DNA of 64,000 bases from Holophagales bacterium (GTDB taxonomy: Bacteria > Acidobacteriota > Thermoanaerobaculia > UBA5066): positions 372,001-436,000 of the forward strand of contig JADKBZ010000004.1 of the NCBI GenBank assembly GCA_016714815.1, in the 5' to 3' direction. The notes under the pieces are model-generated. The model saw only the letters and a list, made by a program, of their open reading frames with translations, did no database searches and was not told the origin of the DNA. A program made the translations under genes and the position numbers. Position 1 is the stretch's first letter, and each line of letters starts with the position of its first letter. Positions 40,737-49,854 of this stretch are shown here, one piece after another.

Positions 40737-43043
40737 TCACTCCACCACCTCGACGATCTCTCCGCCGAGGACGACCTGGACGTTCCTGCCGAGGGCCAGC
40801 CACGGCGCCGCCTCCGGGTGCTTCCCGAGGAGGGCGTCGTACGCGCTCGACCCGAACCTCACCTGCCGGGTCCGGGCCCCCTTCTGCGTCTGGACGCTCG
40901 CGTCGATCCAGACGCTCCCGTTCTGGTAGAAGGTCCGCCCCCTGACGAAGCGCGACACCTGGGCGTTCACGAGCTGCCGGACCGGCTCCGGCGCGGCCGA
41001 CGAACCCTCCGGGAGCCCGCCCGGGAGTCCGGCCGAAGCTCCGAACGCCAGGTCGTTCGAGGCGGACGGCGCCGCGGCGTTCTGCGCCCGCTTCAGCGAG
41101 TCGAGGGCCTGCGCCCCTCCCACCGCCTCGGCCCCGCTCTTCGTTTCCCGCACTCCCTTGTACATCTCCCTCGCCGCCGCCCGCGCCCGGCCGTCGTCCT
41201 TCGGCGCCTGCATCGTCCGGACGTTCGCCGGGACGTCGCGCCTCGTCTCGTCCTCCAGGATGAGGAACGCCGTGTAGGGCGTGACGACGCCGTACTGCCG
41301 CGCGAGGACGGTCACCTCCTCGCGCAGCTCGGCGCTCTCCCCGTGGAGGCGGATCTGGTCGAGGAGGAAGCCGATCCGCCGCGTCGCCCAGAGGCGCGGG
41401 ACGAAGGAGTGCTCGGTGGCGCGCGCGGGCAGCGAGGCCTCCCACGTGAAGCTCCGCGGCGCGCCGTTGACCGTTCCCTGGAGCGTGATGGCCGCGTCCC
41501 CCGTCCCGCTGTAGCGGCCGAGGACGACGACCTGCTCCCCCTTGAAGAGGTCGGGGAGCTCCGGCGGCGCCAGCTTCGTCACCCGGACCGCTCCCTGGAA
41601 GCGGAGCTTCGGGCTCGCCAGGACCGGCTGGCTGATCTTGCCGTAGAAGCTCGACAGGGCGAGCTCGAGGTCCTCCTCCGGCAGGACGTAGCGGCTCGCG
41701 GCGTGCGTCTTCTCGGAGAGCCGGTCGAGGAGGTGGGTGTTCACGTCGGTCCCGATTCCGACGGAGAAGACGCGGACCGGCCGCTCCCCCATCGCCCGCG
41801 ACGCCTTCGAGACGATCTCGTCGTCGTTCGTCGAGCCGATCGTCGGCTTGCCGTCGGTGAGAAAGACGACGTTGTAGGGCCGGTCCTTCTGCCCCTGCGC
41901 TTTCAGCGGCTCGAGGGCCGTGACGAGCGCCTCGTCGATCGCCGTCCCGCCGATCGGCTTCAGCCCGGCGACGAAGCCTTCGGCCTTCTGCACGTTCGCC
42001 TCGGTCGACGCGACGAGCTTTCCGAAGAGCGGTTCCGTCTCGGTCGAGAAGCGGACGATCTCGAAGCGGTCCCCGTCGCCGAGGTTCTTCAGGCAGAACG
42101 CGAGCGCCTTCTTCGCCTGAGCGAGCTTCTTCCCTTCGGCCATCGAGCCCGACGTGTCGAGGACGAAGACGACGTCCTTCTTCACGATCTTCTCGGCGGC
42201 CATCTCCTGTGCGGGAGACAGGACGAGAAGGAAGGTCCCTTCCGCCTCCCCCGCTTCGCGGTACGTCATCACGTGAACCGCGACGTCCGAGCCGGCCGCG
42301 GGTGCGACGAAGAGCTGGAAGTCGGTGTCGGGCCGGATCGCCTTCGCCTCGAAGCCGACGACCGCCTTCTTCGGGCCGTGGCGCGTCACCTCCACCTCGT
42401 GGCTCGGCGAGTAGATCGTCCGGATCCCCTCCGGCAGCTCGACGTCCACCTTCACCGAGACGCTCTTCAGCGGCTGCGCCGAGAACTTCTCCGTGTTGAG
42501 CGGGTAGAGGTACTTCAGGAGCCCTCCCTCCTGCGTCAGGATCTCGGTGTACCTGAGCTTCACGCGCTTCTCGCTGTGCGGCTCGATCGGGTAGATCCGC
42601 ACCTTGAAGAGCCCCTGCCCGAGATACTCGAGGAGCGCCGGGTCGCGCATCTTCCGGACGATCTCCTCGTATATCCCCCGCGCCTTCGCGGCGTCGAGAA
42701 GCTCGGCCTCGGTCATCTTCCCGTTCACGTCCATCGAGAACTTGTCGATCTGCGCCCCCTTGGGAATCGGGAAGAGGTACGTCCCCTCGAGGCGGCTACG
42801 CCCCGGGTTGTAGAAGACCTGGTCGACCTCGGTCACCGCCACGCGCCCCGTCACCTTCGCGGTGACGTGGTGGTACCGGACCTCGAGCGGCGTCCAGGCC
42901 GGGTGCCCTCCCGGCACCGGCCGGACCCCGGGCGGGAAGTCCCGGATGACGATGAGGCCGTCCGCGCCGGCGGGAAAGGAGAGGCCGAGGCAGAAGACGA
43001 GGGTTACGAGAACGGGGGCGAGGGCCACGGGGAACCGGCGCAT
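40737..43043 (-). CDS. VIT and vWA domain protein (inter-alpha-trypsin inhibitor heavy-chain-like)
   Basis: 768 residues. Signal peptide (RRFPVALAPVLVTLVFCLG). The VIT domain (about 30-170) contains YHHVTAKVTGRVAVTEVDQVFYNPGRSRLEGTYLFPIP. The vWA domain (about 285-470) has the intact MIDAS motif VVFVLDTSGSMAEGKKL. The C-terminal tail (YQNGSVWIDASVQTQKGARTRQVRFG) is beta-rich. Bacterial members are exported or surface proteins that bind partners via a metal ion; their function is poorly known. ATG 43043 has GAGG upstream. It starts the three-gene minus-strand operon ending in the MBL hydrolase. Confidence 0.9.
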   Translation of the reverse strand: MRRFPVALAPVLVTLVFCLGLSFPAGADGLIVIRDFPPGVRPVPGGHPAWTPLEVRYHHVTAKVTGRVAVTEVDQVFYNPGRSRLEGTYLFPIPKGAQIDKFSMDVNGKMTEAELLDAAKARGIYEEIVRKMRDPALLEYLGQGLFKVRIYPIEPHSEKRVKLRYTEILTQEGGLLKYLYPLNTEKFSAQPLKSVSVKVDVELPEGIRTIYSPSHEVEVTRHGPKKAVVGFEAKAIRPDTDFQLFVAPAAGSDVAVHVMTYREAGEAEGTFLLVLSPAQEMAAEKIVKKDVVFVLDTSGSMAEGKKLAQAKKALAFCLKNLGDGDRFEIVRFSTETEPLFGKLVASTEANVQKAEGFVAGLKPIGGTAIDEALVTALEPLKAQGQKDRPYNVVFLTDGKPTIGSTNDDEIVSKASRAMGERPVRVFSVGIGTDVNTHLLDRLSEKTHAASRYVLPEEDLELALSSFYGKISQPVLASPKLRFQGAVRVTKLAPPELPDLFKGEQVVVLGRYSGTGDAAITLQGTVNGAPRSFTWEASLPARATEHSFVPRLWATRRIGFLLDQIRLHGESAELREEVTVLARQYGVVTPYTAFLILEDETRRDVPANVRTMQAPKDDGRARAAAREMYKGVRETKSGAEAVGGAQALDSLKRAQNAAAPSASNDLAFGASAGLPGGLPEGSSAAPEPVRQLVNAQVSRFVRGRTFYQNGSVWIDASVQTQKGARTRQVRFGSSAYDALLGKHPEAAPWLALGRNVQVVLGGEIVEVVE

Positions 43044-43214
43044 CCAGGGCCTCCTCGGGGTTTCGAGGGCGTTCCTACGCCCGTTTGGACCTTCCGGGGG
43101 CGGATGAGTTCCCGGCGGGGGCGATCGGGGGTTCCGGAGGGTTCCGACGCGCTCGTCTGGCACTCCCGTCAATTTACGGACGATGAATGCCGGATCCGTG
43201 CCAGAAACGACAGC

Positions 43215-43246
43215 GCCCTCCCCGACCGTCGACGATCGGGGAGGGC
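43215..43246 (-). terminator. terminator after the M56/BlaI operon
   Basis: GCCCTCCCCGA (43215-43225) pairs with TCGGGGAGGGC (43236-43246), an 11-bp perfect stem. On the minus strand it is followed by CTGTCGTTTCTGG, a weak T run. It lies 74 bp past the M56 peptidase stop. Confidence 0.6.
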
Positions 43247-43320
43247 ACGATGGGTCACTCGTTCCTCGACCCCGCGAAACGAGGTCGTGTCAGGGTGAGG
43301 AGGGCTCGGCCGGAGTCCCG

Positions 43321-45249
43321 TCACTTCGCCGTCGGGGTCGACCTCCCCGCGGCTTTCGTCGCGGCGCTCCCGTTCAGGGCTTCCAGGGCGGCTTCGAGCC
43401 GCGCGGCCTCGCGCTCCAGCTCCGCCTTCTGCCCCGCGGCCGCGGGCAGCTCTCCCCGCAGCGAGGCGACCTGATCGGCGAGGGACTTCGCGAGCTCCTC
43501 CCGCGCCGCCCGAACCTCGAGGACGCGGGCCTCGGCCTCGAGCGCCTCCGCCTGCCGCTGGAGGTTCTCCGACTCGGCCTCGAGAGCCCGCCTCGACTTC
43601 TCGAGCGCTTCGACGCCCTTGCCGGTCCCGCCCGGACGCTCCGCCTTCTCGAATTCGGTCTCGAGCTTCAGCTCTCTCCCCTGAAGGTCGAGCCGACGCT
43701 TTTCGAGATCCACCTGCCTCGCGCGGAGCTCTCCCATTCTCGTGGCGCGCGCGGCCCCTTGCGCGTCGCCGGCGGCCTTCCGCTCGGCCGACTCCCGGGC
43801 GGCCTGACCCTGCTGCTGCCGCGCCTCGAGGTCGAGGGCGCGACGTTCCAGGTCGAGCTCGGAGAGCCGCAGCTGGCGACGCTGCTCCTCGATCGCCCGG
43901 TGCTCGGCCAGGATGGCCGGGTCCGGCTCGTCGGCCTCCGGGAGGGGTGCGGGCGCCGCCAGCGGCGCGAGGGCGACGCGGGGCATCGGCACGGCGTCCG
44001 GGGCCGGGAGAGGCGCCTCGAGCGCTTCCGGAGCGGCCGGGGCCGGAGCCGGGGACGAGCTCCGGGGCGCGCGTGGCGCCGGTGGCGCCAGGGACGGCCG
44101 GGGAGTCTCGGAGTCCGCGCCCGGCAACGGGATCGCCGCGGCGGCTTCGGCGGTGCGGGGCGGAGCCACCGTCGGGAAGAGGGCGAGCCCGAGGATCGCG
44201 GTCGCACCGAAGGCGAGCCGGACGGGACGCGAGAGTCGGGGAAGCGGAGGTGTCATGAGGATCTCCTTCAGCCGGTCTTCGAGCTCTTCGACGGGAGCGG
44301 CGCCGGAGGCGGCCGCGGGGAGGGGCGACGGGGAGCCGGAGAGGAACGCGAGGCACTTGAGGATCCCGCCGGCGTAGGCGCGTGCCGACTCCGGCCGGGC
44401 GAGGAGGACCCACTCGTCGCAGCACCTCTCCTCGGCGCGGCGGAGGGCGCGGCGAGCCCACCAGGTGACGGGGTACCACCAGAAGAGAGTCGTCGCGCCG
44501 ATCTCCAGGAACCGCACCCAGTGGTCGCGGCGGCGGACGTGCGCGAGCTCGTGGGCGAGGAGCGCGTCCAGCTCCTCGTCGTCGAGCTCTGGCAGGAGGC
44601 CGAGCGGCAGGAGGAGCCGCGGACCGGACGGCGCCGTCCAGAGCATCGGCGAGACGCGCGCCGGGACGAGGAGGAGCGGCGGGACCCGCGAGACGCCGAG
44701 TCGCTCCGCGAGCCGGGCCGCCCGCGCCACGAGCTCCGGCGGGGCCGGCTCGGCGCGCGAGAGGAGGCTCCGGAACCGGAAGAACCGCCACGCGGTCAGG
44801 CCGAAGACGGCGACGGAACCGAGAGCGAGGACCGCGGCGACGATCCGGCGCCACGGAAGAGCGCCTGGCGGTGCCGTCGCTTCGGCGGCCGGCACCCAGG
44901 GTCCGTGCCCGTTCAGAGCGGAGGTCCCGGCGCCGGAGTCCAGGCGCCGGAGCCGCGTCCGCCCCGCTGTCGGCGCCACTTCCGCCCGCCGCTCCGCGGT
45001 CCGCCCGGCGGCCGAGAGGTGCGCACGACCTGGCGATTCGAGGCCCGTCGGCGGCGCCGTGCGGGCCTGGCCCGCGGGAAGGAGCGGCACGCCGACGAGA
45101 GGCGGCGTCACGAGCTTGACGAGTGCCAGGAGCCAGAGCCCGTGCACGACGGCCTGGCGGCGGACGAAGCGCGACGCGACCCAGGCCGCGAGCGCGAGGA
45201 GGCCCGCCAGCACGGCGTTCGTCAGGACGAGACGGAGAAGGGCGTCCAC
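43321..45249 (-). CDS. M56-family (BlaR1/MecR1-like) membrane metallopeptidase with coiled-coil tail
   Basis: 642 residues. An N-terminal membrane part contains about four helices, and the zinc motif HELAH lies at 233-237 (LLAHELAHVRRRDHW), followed by the distal Glu region WARRALRRAEERCCDEWVLL. A further membrane helix lies near residue 345. BlaR1 then carries a penicillin-binding sensor; here that is replaced by a Pro/Ala-rich linker and a long coiled coil (about 455-625). The signal is therefore unlikely to be a beta-lactam. On activation it would cleave the neighbouring BlaI-type repressor. The GTG start at 45249 has AGGAGGTGAC, 3 bp after the repressor stop. Confidence 0.85.
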   Translation of the reverse strand: MDALLRLVLTNAVLAGLLALAAWVASRFVRRQAVVHGLWLLALVKLVTPPLVGVPLLPAGQARTAPPTGLESPGRAHLSAAGRTAERRAEVAPTAGRTRLRRLDSGAGTSALNGHGPWVPAAEATAPPGALPWRRIVAAVLALGSVAVFGLTAWRFFRFRSLLSRAEPAPPELVARAARLAERLGVSRVPPLLLVPARVSPMLWTAPSGPRLLLPLGLLPELDDEELDALLAHELAHVRRRDHWVRFLEIGATTLFWWYPVTWWARRALRRAEERCCDEWVLLARPESARAYAGGILKCLAFLSGSPSPLPAAASGAAPVEELEDRLKEILMTPPLPRLSRPVRLAFGATAILGLALFPTVAPPRTAEAAAAIPLPGADSETPRPSLAPPAPRAPRSSSPAPAPAAPEALEAPLPAPDAVPMPRVALAPLAAPAPLPEADEPDPAILAEHRAIEEQRRQLRLSELDLERRALDLEARQQQGQAARESAERKAAGDAQGAARATRMGELRARQVDLEKRRLDLQGRELKLETEFEKAERPGGTGKGVEALEKSRRALEAESENLQRQAEALEAEARVLEVRAAREELAKSLADQVASLRGELPAAAGQKAELEREAARLEAALEALNGSAATKAAGRSTPTAK

Positions 45250-45252
45250 CCG

Positions 45253-45639
45253 TCACCTCCTCTTCGACAGGCCGTCGACGAGGCGCCGGAGCTCGGCGAG
45301 CTCGCCGCCCGTGAGGCGGCCGGCCTGGACGAGGTGCGTCAGGAGCGGCGTGAGCGAACCGTCGCAGAGGGTGTCGGCCGTCTCCCGGAGCCGCCGGGCG
45401 ACGAGGGCCTCCCGGTCGAGCGCCGCCGCGTAGACGTTCGCCCGCCCCTCCGGGCGGTGAGTTACGTGCCCCTTGTCCTCCAGCCGCTCGAGCAGCTTCT
45501 GGACGGTGCCGTACTCCGACGCGCCGCCGCTCGGGTAGATCCGGTCGGCGAGGGCGCGGATTGTCGCCTCGCCGAGGTCCCAGAGCGCGCGCAGGACCTC
45601 GAGCTCCGCTTCCGTCACGTCCTGGGGGCGTCTCGCCAT
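45253..45639 (-). CDS. BlaI/MecI/CopY-family transcriptional repressor
   Basis: 128 residues with a winged-helix DNA-binding domain (TEAELEVLRALWDLGEATIRALADRIY, YGTVQKLLERLEDKGHVTHRPEGR) and a helical dimerisation tail. The family represses its own operon until the partner M56 peptidase cuts it. It is the first gene of the repressor/peptidase operon; ATG 45639 has AGGAGG. Two dyads overlapping the predicted promoter upstream are its likely operators. Confidence 0.92.
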   Translation of the reverse strand: MARRPQDVTEAELEVLRALWDLGEATIRALADRIYPSGGASEYGTVQKLLERLEDKGHVTHRPEGRANVYAAALDREALVARRLRETADTLCDGSLTPLLTHLVQAGRLTGGELAELRRLVDGLSKRR

Positions 45640-45663
45640 TCTTCCTCCTGACGTCCCGGTGTC

Positions 45664-45710
45664 TCAGACGTCACGTCTGATAATCTGAGACGTGACGTCT
45701 GAGATGTCAA
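45664..45710 (-). promoter_or_regulatory. BlaI-type double operator over a promoter
   Basis: Box 1 (45664-45680) is TCAGACGT-C-ACGTCTGA, a perfect 8-1-8 dyad. Box 2 (45686-45702) is TGAGACGT-G-ACGTCTGA, one mismatch. Centres are 22 bp apart, two helical turns. On the minus strand TTGACA (45710-45705) precedes box 2, and GATTAT at 45685-45680 lies between and at the edge of the boxes. Repressor bound to both boxes would cover the promoter. Confidence 0.75.
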
Positions 45711-45844
45711 GAAGAATCGAGAGAGCGGCCCAGGAGGCTCAATACCGATGGTCCACCTGACTGGAGACGACGGGACGGTCGGCTCCCACGGGGACGCCGC
45801 CCAGGATGCGCGCCGGACGTTCGATGCCCTCGACGGCCCGATGC

Positions 45845-45850
45845 TAGACT
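45845..45850 (+). promoter_or_regulatory. -10 box (TAGACT) before the secreted protein gene
   Basis: TAGACT followed by TTTTTCC, then a leader with a Shine-Dalgarno (GAGGAGGG) before the ATG at 45885. The same hexamer precedes the start at 58981. Confidence 0.35.
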
Positions 45851-45884
45851 TTTTCCTTCAGCATCTGTCCGAGGAGGGAACACG

Positions 45885-46544
45885 ATGGAGAAGCTCCGGT
45901 TCTTCGCGCTGCTGGTCGTTCTCGCCTTTCCCCTCGAGGCGGCGGAGGTCGGAAGAACCGCTCCCGGCGAGGTCGAGGTGACCCTCGGGAGCTGGAAGCT
46001 GGAGGGCGGCTTCGTCAAGGTCTACGGCTCCGTGAGGAACGGGAACAGGCTCCCGATCTCGGGCCAGGTCCGGATCGAATACCTCGACGCGGACGGAAAG
46101 ACGATCCGGCTGGGCGACGACGGCTCGGACTCCGTCCCCTTCTACGCGCCGATCGCCCCCGGGGAGACCGGGTACTTCTACCGCCCGCGCGACGTCGCGA
46201 AGCTGTCGTCCCGGGTGGCCGGCGTGAAGGTCGGCCTCCTCTACGCGGTTCCGGAAGAGAAGTCCCCCGTCGCCCTCTTCTCCGGCACGAAGTGGAGCGT
46301 GAAAGACGGGCTCGCATTCGAGGGGAAGGTCCGCAACACCGGGAACACGCCCTGCCGGATGCCCTCGGTCGCCGCGGTGATGATGAAGGGCGGAAAGCCG
46401 GTCGAGACGAGCGAGCCGTCGCTCGGGCCGGACGAGCTCCTCGCCGGCCAGGAGCTCGGGTTCCGGCACGAGACGATGGCCCCGCCCGGGATCGACGCCG
46501 TCTCCTTCGTCCTCGACTGCTCGCCGCTCACGTTCCCGCGGTGA
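45885..46544 (+). CDS. secreted beta-sandwich protein (FxLYD-like), unknown function
   Basis: 219 residues with a signal peptide (EKLRFFALLVVLAFPLEA). Two similar all-beta segments follow: the first starts VTLGSWKLEGGFVKVYGSVRNGNRLPISGQVRIEYLDADGK, the second SGTKWSVKDGLAFEGKVRNTGNTPCRMPSVAAVMMKGGK. This resembles the FxLYD-type immunoglobulin-like modules of exported proteins. The Shine-Dalgarno GGAGGG precedes ATG 45885. The beta-propeller gene follows after 10 bp, so the two are probably one transcript. Confidence 0.65.
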   Translation: MEKLRFFALLVVLAFPLEAAEVGRTAPGEVEVTLGSWKLEGGFVKVYGSVRNGNRLPISGQVRIEYLDADGKTIRLGDDGSDSVPFYAPIAPGETGYFYRPRDVAKLSSRVAGVKVGLLYAVPEEKSPVALFSGTKWSVKDGLAFEGKVRNTGNTPCRMPSVAAVMMKGGKPVETSEPSLGPDELLAGQELGFRHETMAPPGIDAVSFVLDCSPLTFPR

Positions 46545-46554
46545 CGGACCCCCG

Positions 46555-48372
46555 ATGCGGGAGACCCTTCGGCCGGGCCCGCGGCGGCTTCTCGCCGCCC
46601 TGGCGCTCCTCGCGATGACCGGGCCGTCCGCCGGGCCCGCGGACGCCGCCGGGCCCCGGTGGCGGGTGGAGCGCAGCCACGGCTACCACGTCCACGCGAT
46701 CTGGGGCAGCTCGGAGAGGAACGTCTACGCCGTGGGCGAGACGGGAACCATCCTCCACTTCGACGGCGACCGGTGGAAGGAGCTCGCGAGCGGCACCGAA
46801 ACCACGCTGTTCGGGGTGTGGGGCGCCTCGGAGCGGAGCGTTTGGGCGATGGGAAAGGGCCTTCTCCTTCGCGGGGACACGGCCGGATGGAAACCGGTGG
46901 AAACCGGGATCCGCGAACGCCTCTACGCCGCCTGGGGGACCTCGGAGCGGGACATCTTCTTCGTCGGCTTCAACGGCACGATCCTCCACTTCGACGGCCG
47001 GCGTTTCGAGGTGCAGGCCGGCAAGCCGGGCGCCGGAGACCGCGGGTCGGGCGGCCCCTGGCTCACGGGGGTCTGGGGGACGTCGCCCCGGGACGTCTGG
47101 GCGGTCGGGAGCCGCGGGACGATCCTCCACTTCGACGGCGCCCGCTGGTCGCCGTCGCCGAGCGGCACCACCCGGACGCTCGCCGCGGTGTGGGGGTCCT
47201 CCGCCGAGAGCGTCTGGGCCGCGGGCGAGGACGGCACGATCCTCCACTGGGACGGCTCCCGCTGGAGCCCCGCGGCCGCGAGCGCGCCCGGCATCCTCCT
47301 CGGCGGCCTCTGGGGAAGCTCGGGGAAGGACGTCTTCGCCGTCGGCACGGCGGGGACGATCCTCCACTGGGACGGCACCCGGTGGAGCCGGATGGAGAGC
47401 GGCAGCGACAGGATCCTGACCGGCATCTGGGGAGTTCCGGGGCGGACCGTCCTGGCGACGGGGACGCTCGGGACGATCCTCCGTTTCGGAGCGGGAAGCG
47501 CCGCCTCCGGGGGCGGGGCGGCGGGAACGGCCGCGACGCCCGTGGCGGCTGGGACGTCTGTGACGACGCGCGAGACGCTGAACGGGATCTGGACCGCCCC
47601 GGACGGCGAGACCTGGATCGTCGGCGGGTCGGGCACGATCCTGCGCGGCGACGGCACCCGCTGGAGCGCCTCCGACCCCGGGACGAAGGCCTACTTCCGG
47701 GCGCTCGACGGCAGCGCGCGGGACGCGATCGTGGCGGTCGGCGACGCGGGGGCGATCGTGGCGTTCGACGGAGAGCGCTGGGCCGCGACGGAGAGCGGGG
47801 TCACCACCGCGCTTTTCGGGGTCGCCGCCCCCTCGAAGTCCGAGGCCTGGGCAGTGGGGGCGAAAGGGACCGTCCTCCGCTACGACGGCACGCGGTGGCA
47901 TCCCGTGCCGAGCGGCACGGTCGCCTCGCTGAACGGCGTCTCTGCCAGCGGGCCGCTCGTCCTCGCCGTCGGAGAGCGAGGGACGATCCTGAAGCTGGGT
48001 GACGGGGCCGCCGACCCGATGCCGTCCGGCGTCTCCTGGGCCCTCCGCGACGTCTGGTGCGACCCGGACGGCGGCGCCTTCGCCGTGGGCGACGTCGGCA
48101 CGATCCTCCGCTTCGACGGGACGGCCTGGACGCAGATGAAGAGCGCGATGCCGCACAACCTCCGGGGCGTCTGGGGCCGCTCCGCCTCGGACGTCTGGGC
48201 CGTCGGCCACGAGGGGACGGTCCTCCACTGGAACGGAACGGCGTGGTCGCGCCTGAAGAACGGTCCGGTTCAGCTCCACTCGGTCCACGCCTCGCGGGAC
48301 GGCCAGGTCCTCGCCGTCGGCGCGTGGGGGACGATCCACTCCGTTTCCGCCACGACGACGGATCGCCGGTAA
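46555..48372 (+). CDS. secreted beta-propeller protein with WGSSxxDVWAVG repeats
   Basis: 605 residues with a signal peptide (RRLLAALALLAMTGPSAGPADA). The mature protein is built of about eleven to twelve repeats of roughly 45 residues of the form G-[IV]-WGSS-x3-[DV]-[VF]-AVG-x3-TILH-[FW]-DG-x-[RT]-WS, for example GVWGTSPRDVWAVGSRGTILHFDG. An Ala/Gly-rich spacer (about 315-335) splits the array. These are blades of an extracellular propeller of the YCF48/BNR-like kind. The binding partner is unknown. It lies 10 bp after the FxLYD-like gene. Confidence 0.8.
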   Translation: MRETLRPGPRRLLAALALLAMTGPSAGPADAAGPRWRVERSHGYHVHAIWGSSERNVYAVGETGTILHFDGDRWKELASGTETTLFGVWGASERSVWAMGKGLLLRGDTAGWKPVETGIRERLYAAWGTSERDIFFVGFNGTILHFDGRRFEVQAGKPGAGDRGSGGPWLTGVWGTSPRDVWAVGSRGTILHFDGARWSPSPSGTTRTLAAVWGSSAESVWAAGEDGTILHWDGSRWSPAAASAPGILLGGLWGSSGKDVFAVGTAGTILHWDGTRWSRMESGSDRILTGIWGVPGRTVLATGTLGTILRFGAGSAASGGGAAGTAATPVAAGTSVTTRETLNGIWTAPDGETWIVGGSGTILRGDGTRWSASDPGTKAYFRALDGSARDAIVAVGDAGAIVAFDGERWAATESGVTTALFGVAAPSKSEAWAVGAKGTVLRYDGTRWHPVPSGTVASLNGVSASGPLVLAVGERGTILKLGDGAADPMPSGVSWALRDVWCDPDGGAFAVGDVGTILRFDGTAWTQMKSAMPHNLRGVWGRSASDVWAVGHEGTVLHWNGTAWSRLKNGPVQLHSVHASRDGQVLAVGAWGTIHSVSATTTDRR

Positions 48373-48424
48373 GGGCAGGCCCCTTCGGGATACGCGGACG
48401 CCGGGGGGATGCCCCGGACGACGA

Positions 48425-49759
48425 TCAGCCCGTCCGGCGCAGTCGCAGCAGCCCGGTGCAGAGCCCCAGGAGCAGCAGCACGGCGGCCGTCGTCACGACG
48501 TCGGGGGCGCCTTCCCACATGGCCCGGTACGAGACCTTCGTGAGACGGGGAAGGAGGAGGACTACGGCGATCGGGAGAACGAAATCGAAGAAGACGACCG
48601 CCGATCGCTTCGGCGCCTTGCCCTCGCGCCGGGCCGCCCGCAGCAGCGAGCGCAGCTGCAGGGCGACGGCCCCGACGCACAGGACGGCGAGGATCGCGTA
48701 CGTCGTTCGGAGCGGCCGGAAACCCGGGGGCAGGGGCCGCCCTTCGATCAGCGTCACGATCCCGGCGGCAATCTCGCGCGTGTGATCGGCGAAGAGGCTG
48801 GAGGAGTTCGTCAGCACGAGGACTGCAGATCGCGACTTCGGGAGGAGGACAACCGCGCCGCGATACGAGGGAAGAGCACCGCCGTGCCACAGCGACGGCA
48901 CGCCGCCCGTCGTCCCCTCGCGCCAGCCCATCGCGTAGGAGAACCCCTCTGCCTGCGCCGCGCCCCTGTGAGCGAGAGCGAGCGATTCGGGAGTCAGCAG
49001 CTGCGGGCCGACCCCGAGGTGGGAAAGCGCGAAGCGGGACAGGTCGTCGGCGGTCGTGATGATCGAGGCCGTCGGAAGGCGGCCCCGCTCGAAACGGTAG
49101 GGCGACGGACCGGAGAACCCCCACCAGAGGTTGTGGCCGGGCGCGAGTCGCGGCACGGCGGCGGCATCGACGCCGCTCGCCGTCATTCCGAGGGGCGAGA
49201 AGATCCGGGTCTCCACGAATCGGCCGAACGGCTGGCCGCTCACCAGCTCCACGATGCGGCCCAGGATCTGGTAGTTGGGACTCGAGTAGATGTGGCGCTC
49301 GCCCGGCACGGCGACGAGCCGCACCTCGCGGAGAGCGTCGACGTGCTCGGCGAGCGTGGCGTCGCGGCCTGCTCCCCGCGCGGCCTCGGTCGGGAGGCCG
49401 CTGCTCTGGTTGAGGAGCTGGCGAACGGTGATCGCCGCGGCGGCAGGGTCGGCGAAGCGGGTCTCGCCGAGGTAGCGCTGCATCGGGGCGTCGAGCTCGA
49501 CCTTCCCTCCGTCGACGAGCTGCAGCACGGCGGTCGCGGTGATTGCCTTGCTGAGCGACCCGATGATCACCGGCCGCGACTCGTCGAGCTCACCGAAGCC
49601 TCTCCGGTGCACCACTTCGCCGTCCTTGATGACGACGAGGGCGAGTCCCGGCACGAGGTGCCCCTTCATCCTCTCTTCGACGAAGCGGTCCACCTCGGGC
49701 ATGGAGGCAGCGGTCGCAGGCAGGGCAAGCCCCAGGAGGACGGCGACGAGGAACATCAT
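48425..49759 (-). CDS. S12-family serine hydrolase (class C beta-lactamase-like) with membrane tail
   Basis: 444 residues. Signal peptide (FLVAVLLGLALPATAASM), then a serine beta-lactamase/D-peptidase fold. The nucleophile is S68 with K71 (GSLSK), the tyrosine loop is YSSPNY, and the third motif is LWHGGALPSYRG. After about residue 345 come four membrane helices (TYAILAVLCVGAVALQL, FFDFVLPIAVVLLLP, VTTAAVLLLLGLCTGLL). Such proteins are mostly peptidases or esterases rather than resistance enzymes. No Shine-Dalgarno is obvious before ATG 49759. It is last in the proS-thioredoxin-CcdA run. Confidence 0.85.
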   Translation of the reverse strand: MMFLVAVLLGLALPATAASMPEVDRFVEERMKGHLVPGLALVVIKDGEVVHRRGFGELDESRPVIIGSLSKAITATAVLQLVDGGKVELDAPMQRYLGETRFADPAAAAITVRQLLNQSSGLPTEAARGAGRDATLAEHVDALREVRLVAVPGERHIYSSPNYQILGRIVELVSGQPFGRFVETRIFSPLGMTASGVDAAAVPRLAPGHNLWWGFSGPSPYRFERGRLPTASIITTADDLSRFALSHLGVGPQLLTPESLALAHRGAAQAEGFSYAMGWREGTTGGVPSLWHGGALPSYRGAVVLLPKSRSAVLVLTNSSSLFADHTREIAAGIVTLIEGRPLPPGFRPLRTTYAILAVLCVGAVALQLRSLLRAARREGKAPKRSAVVFFDFVLPIAVVLLLPRLTKVSYRAMWEGAPDVVTTAAVLLLLGLCTGLLRLRRTG

Positions 49760-49854
49760 GGCGACGAGTGTACGGGGTGACTGTCCACCGAACCTGCACT
49801 CGCCGCGCCGCGGGAGGCTCTGTCGTCGCCCTGAGGCATCTCGCCGGAGAGGCC

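Noticed and set aside
45748..45981. Small open frame (77 codons) with AGGAGG about 14 nt upstream
   Set aside because: It overlaps the secreted-protein gene in another frame, contains that gene's -10 box and shows no family resemblance after about residue 45.
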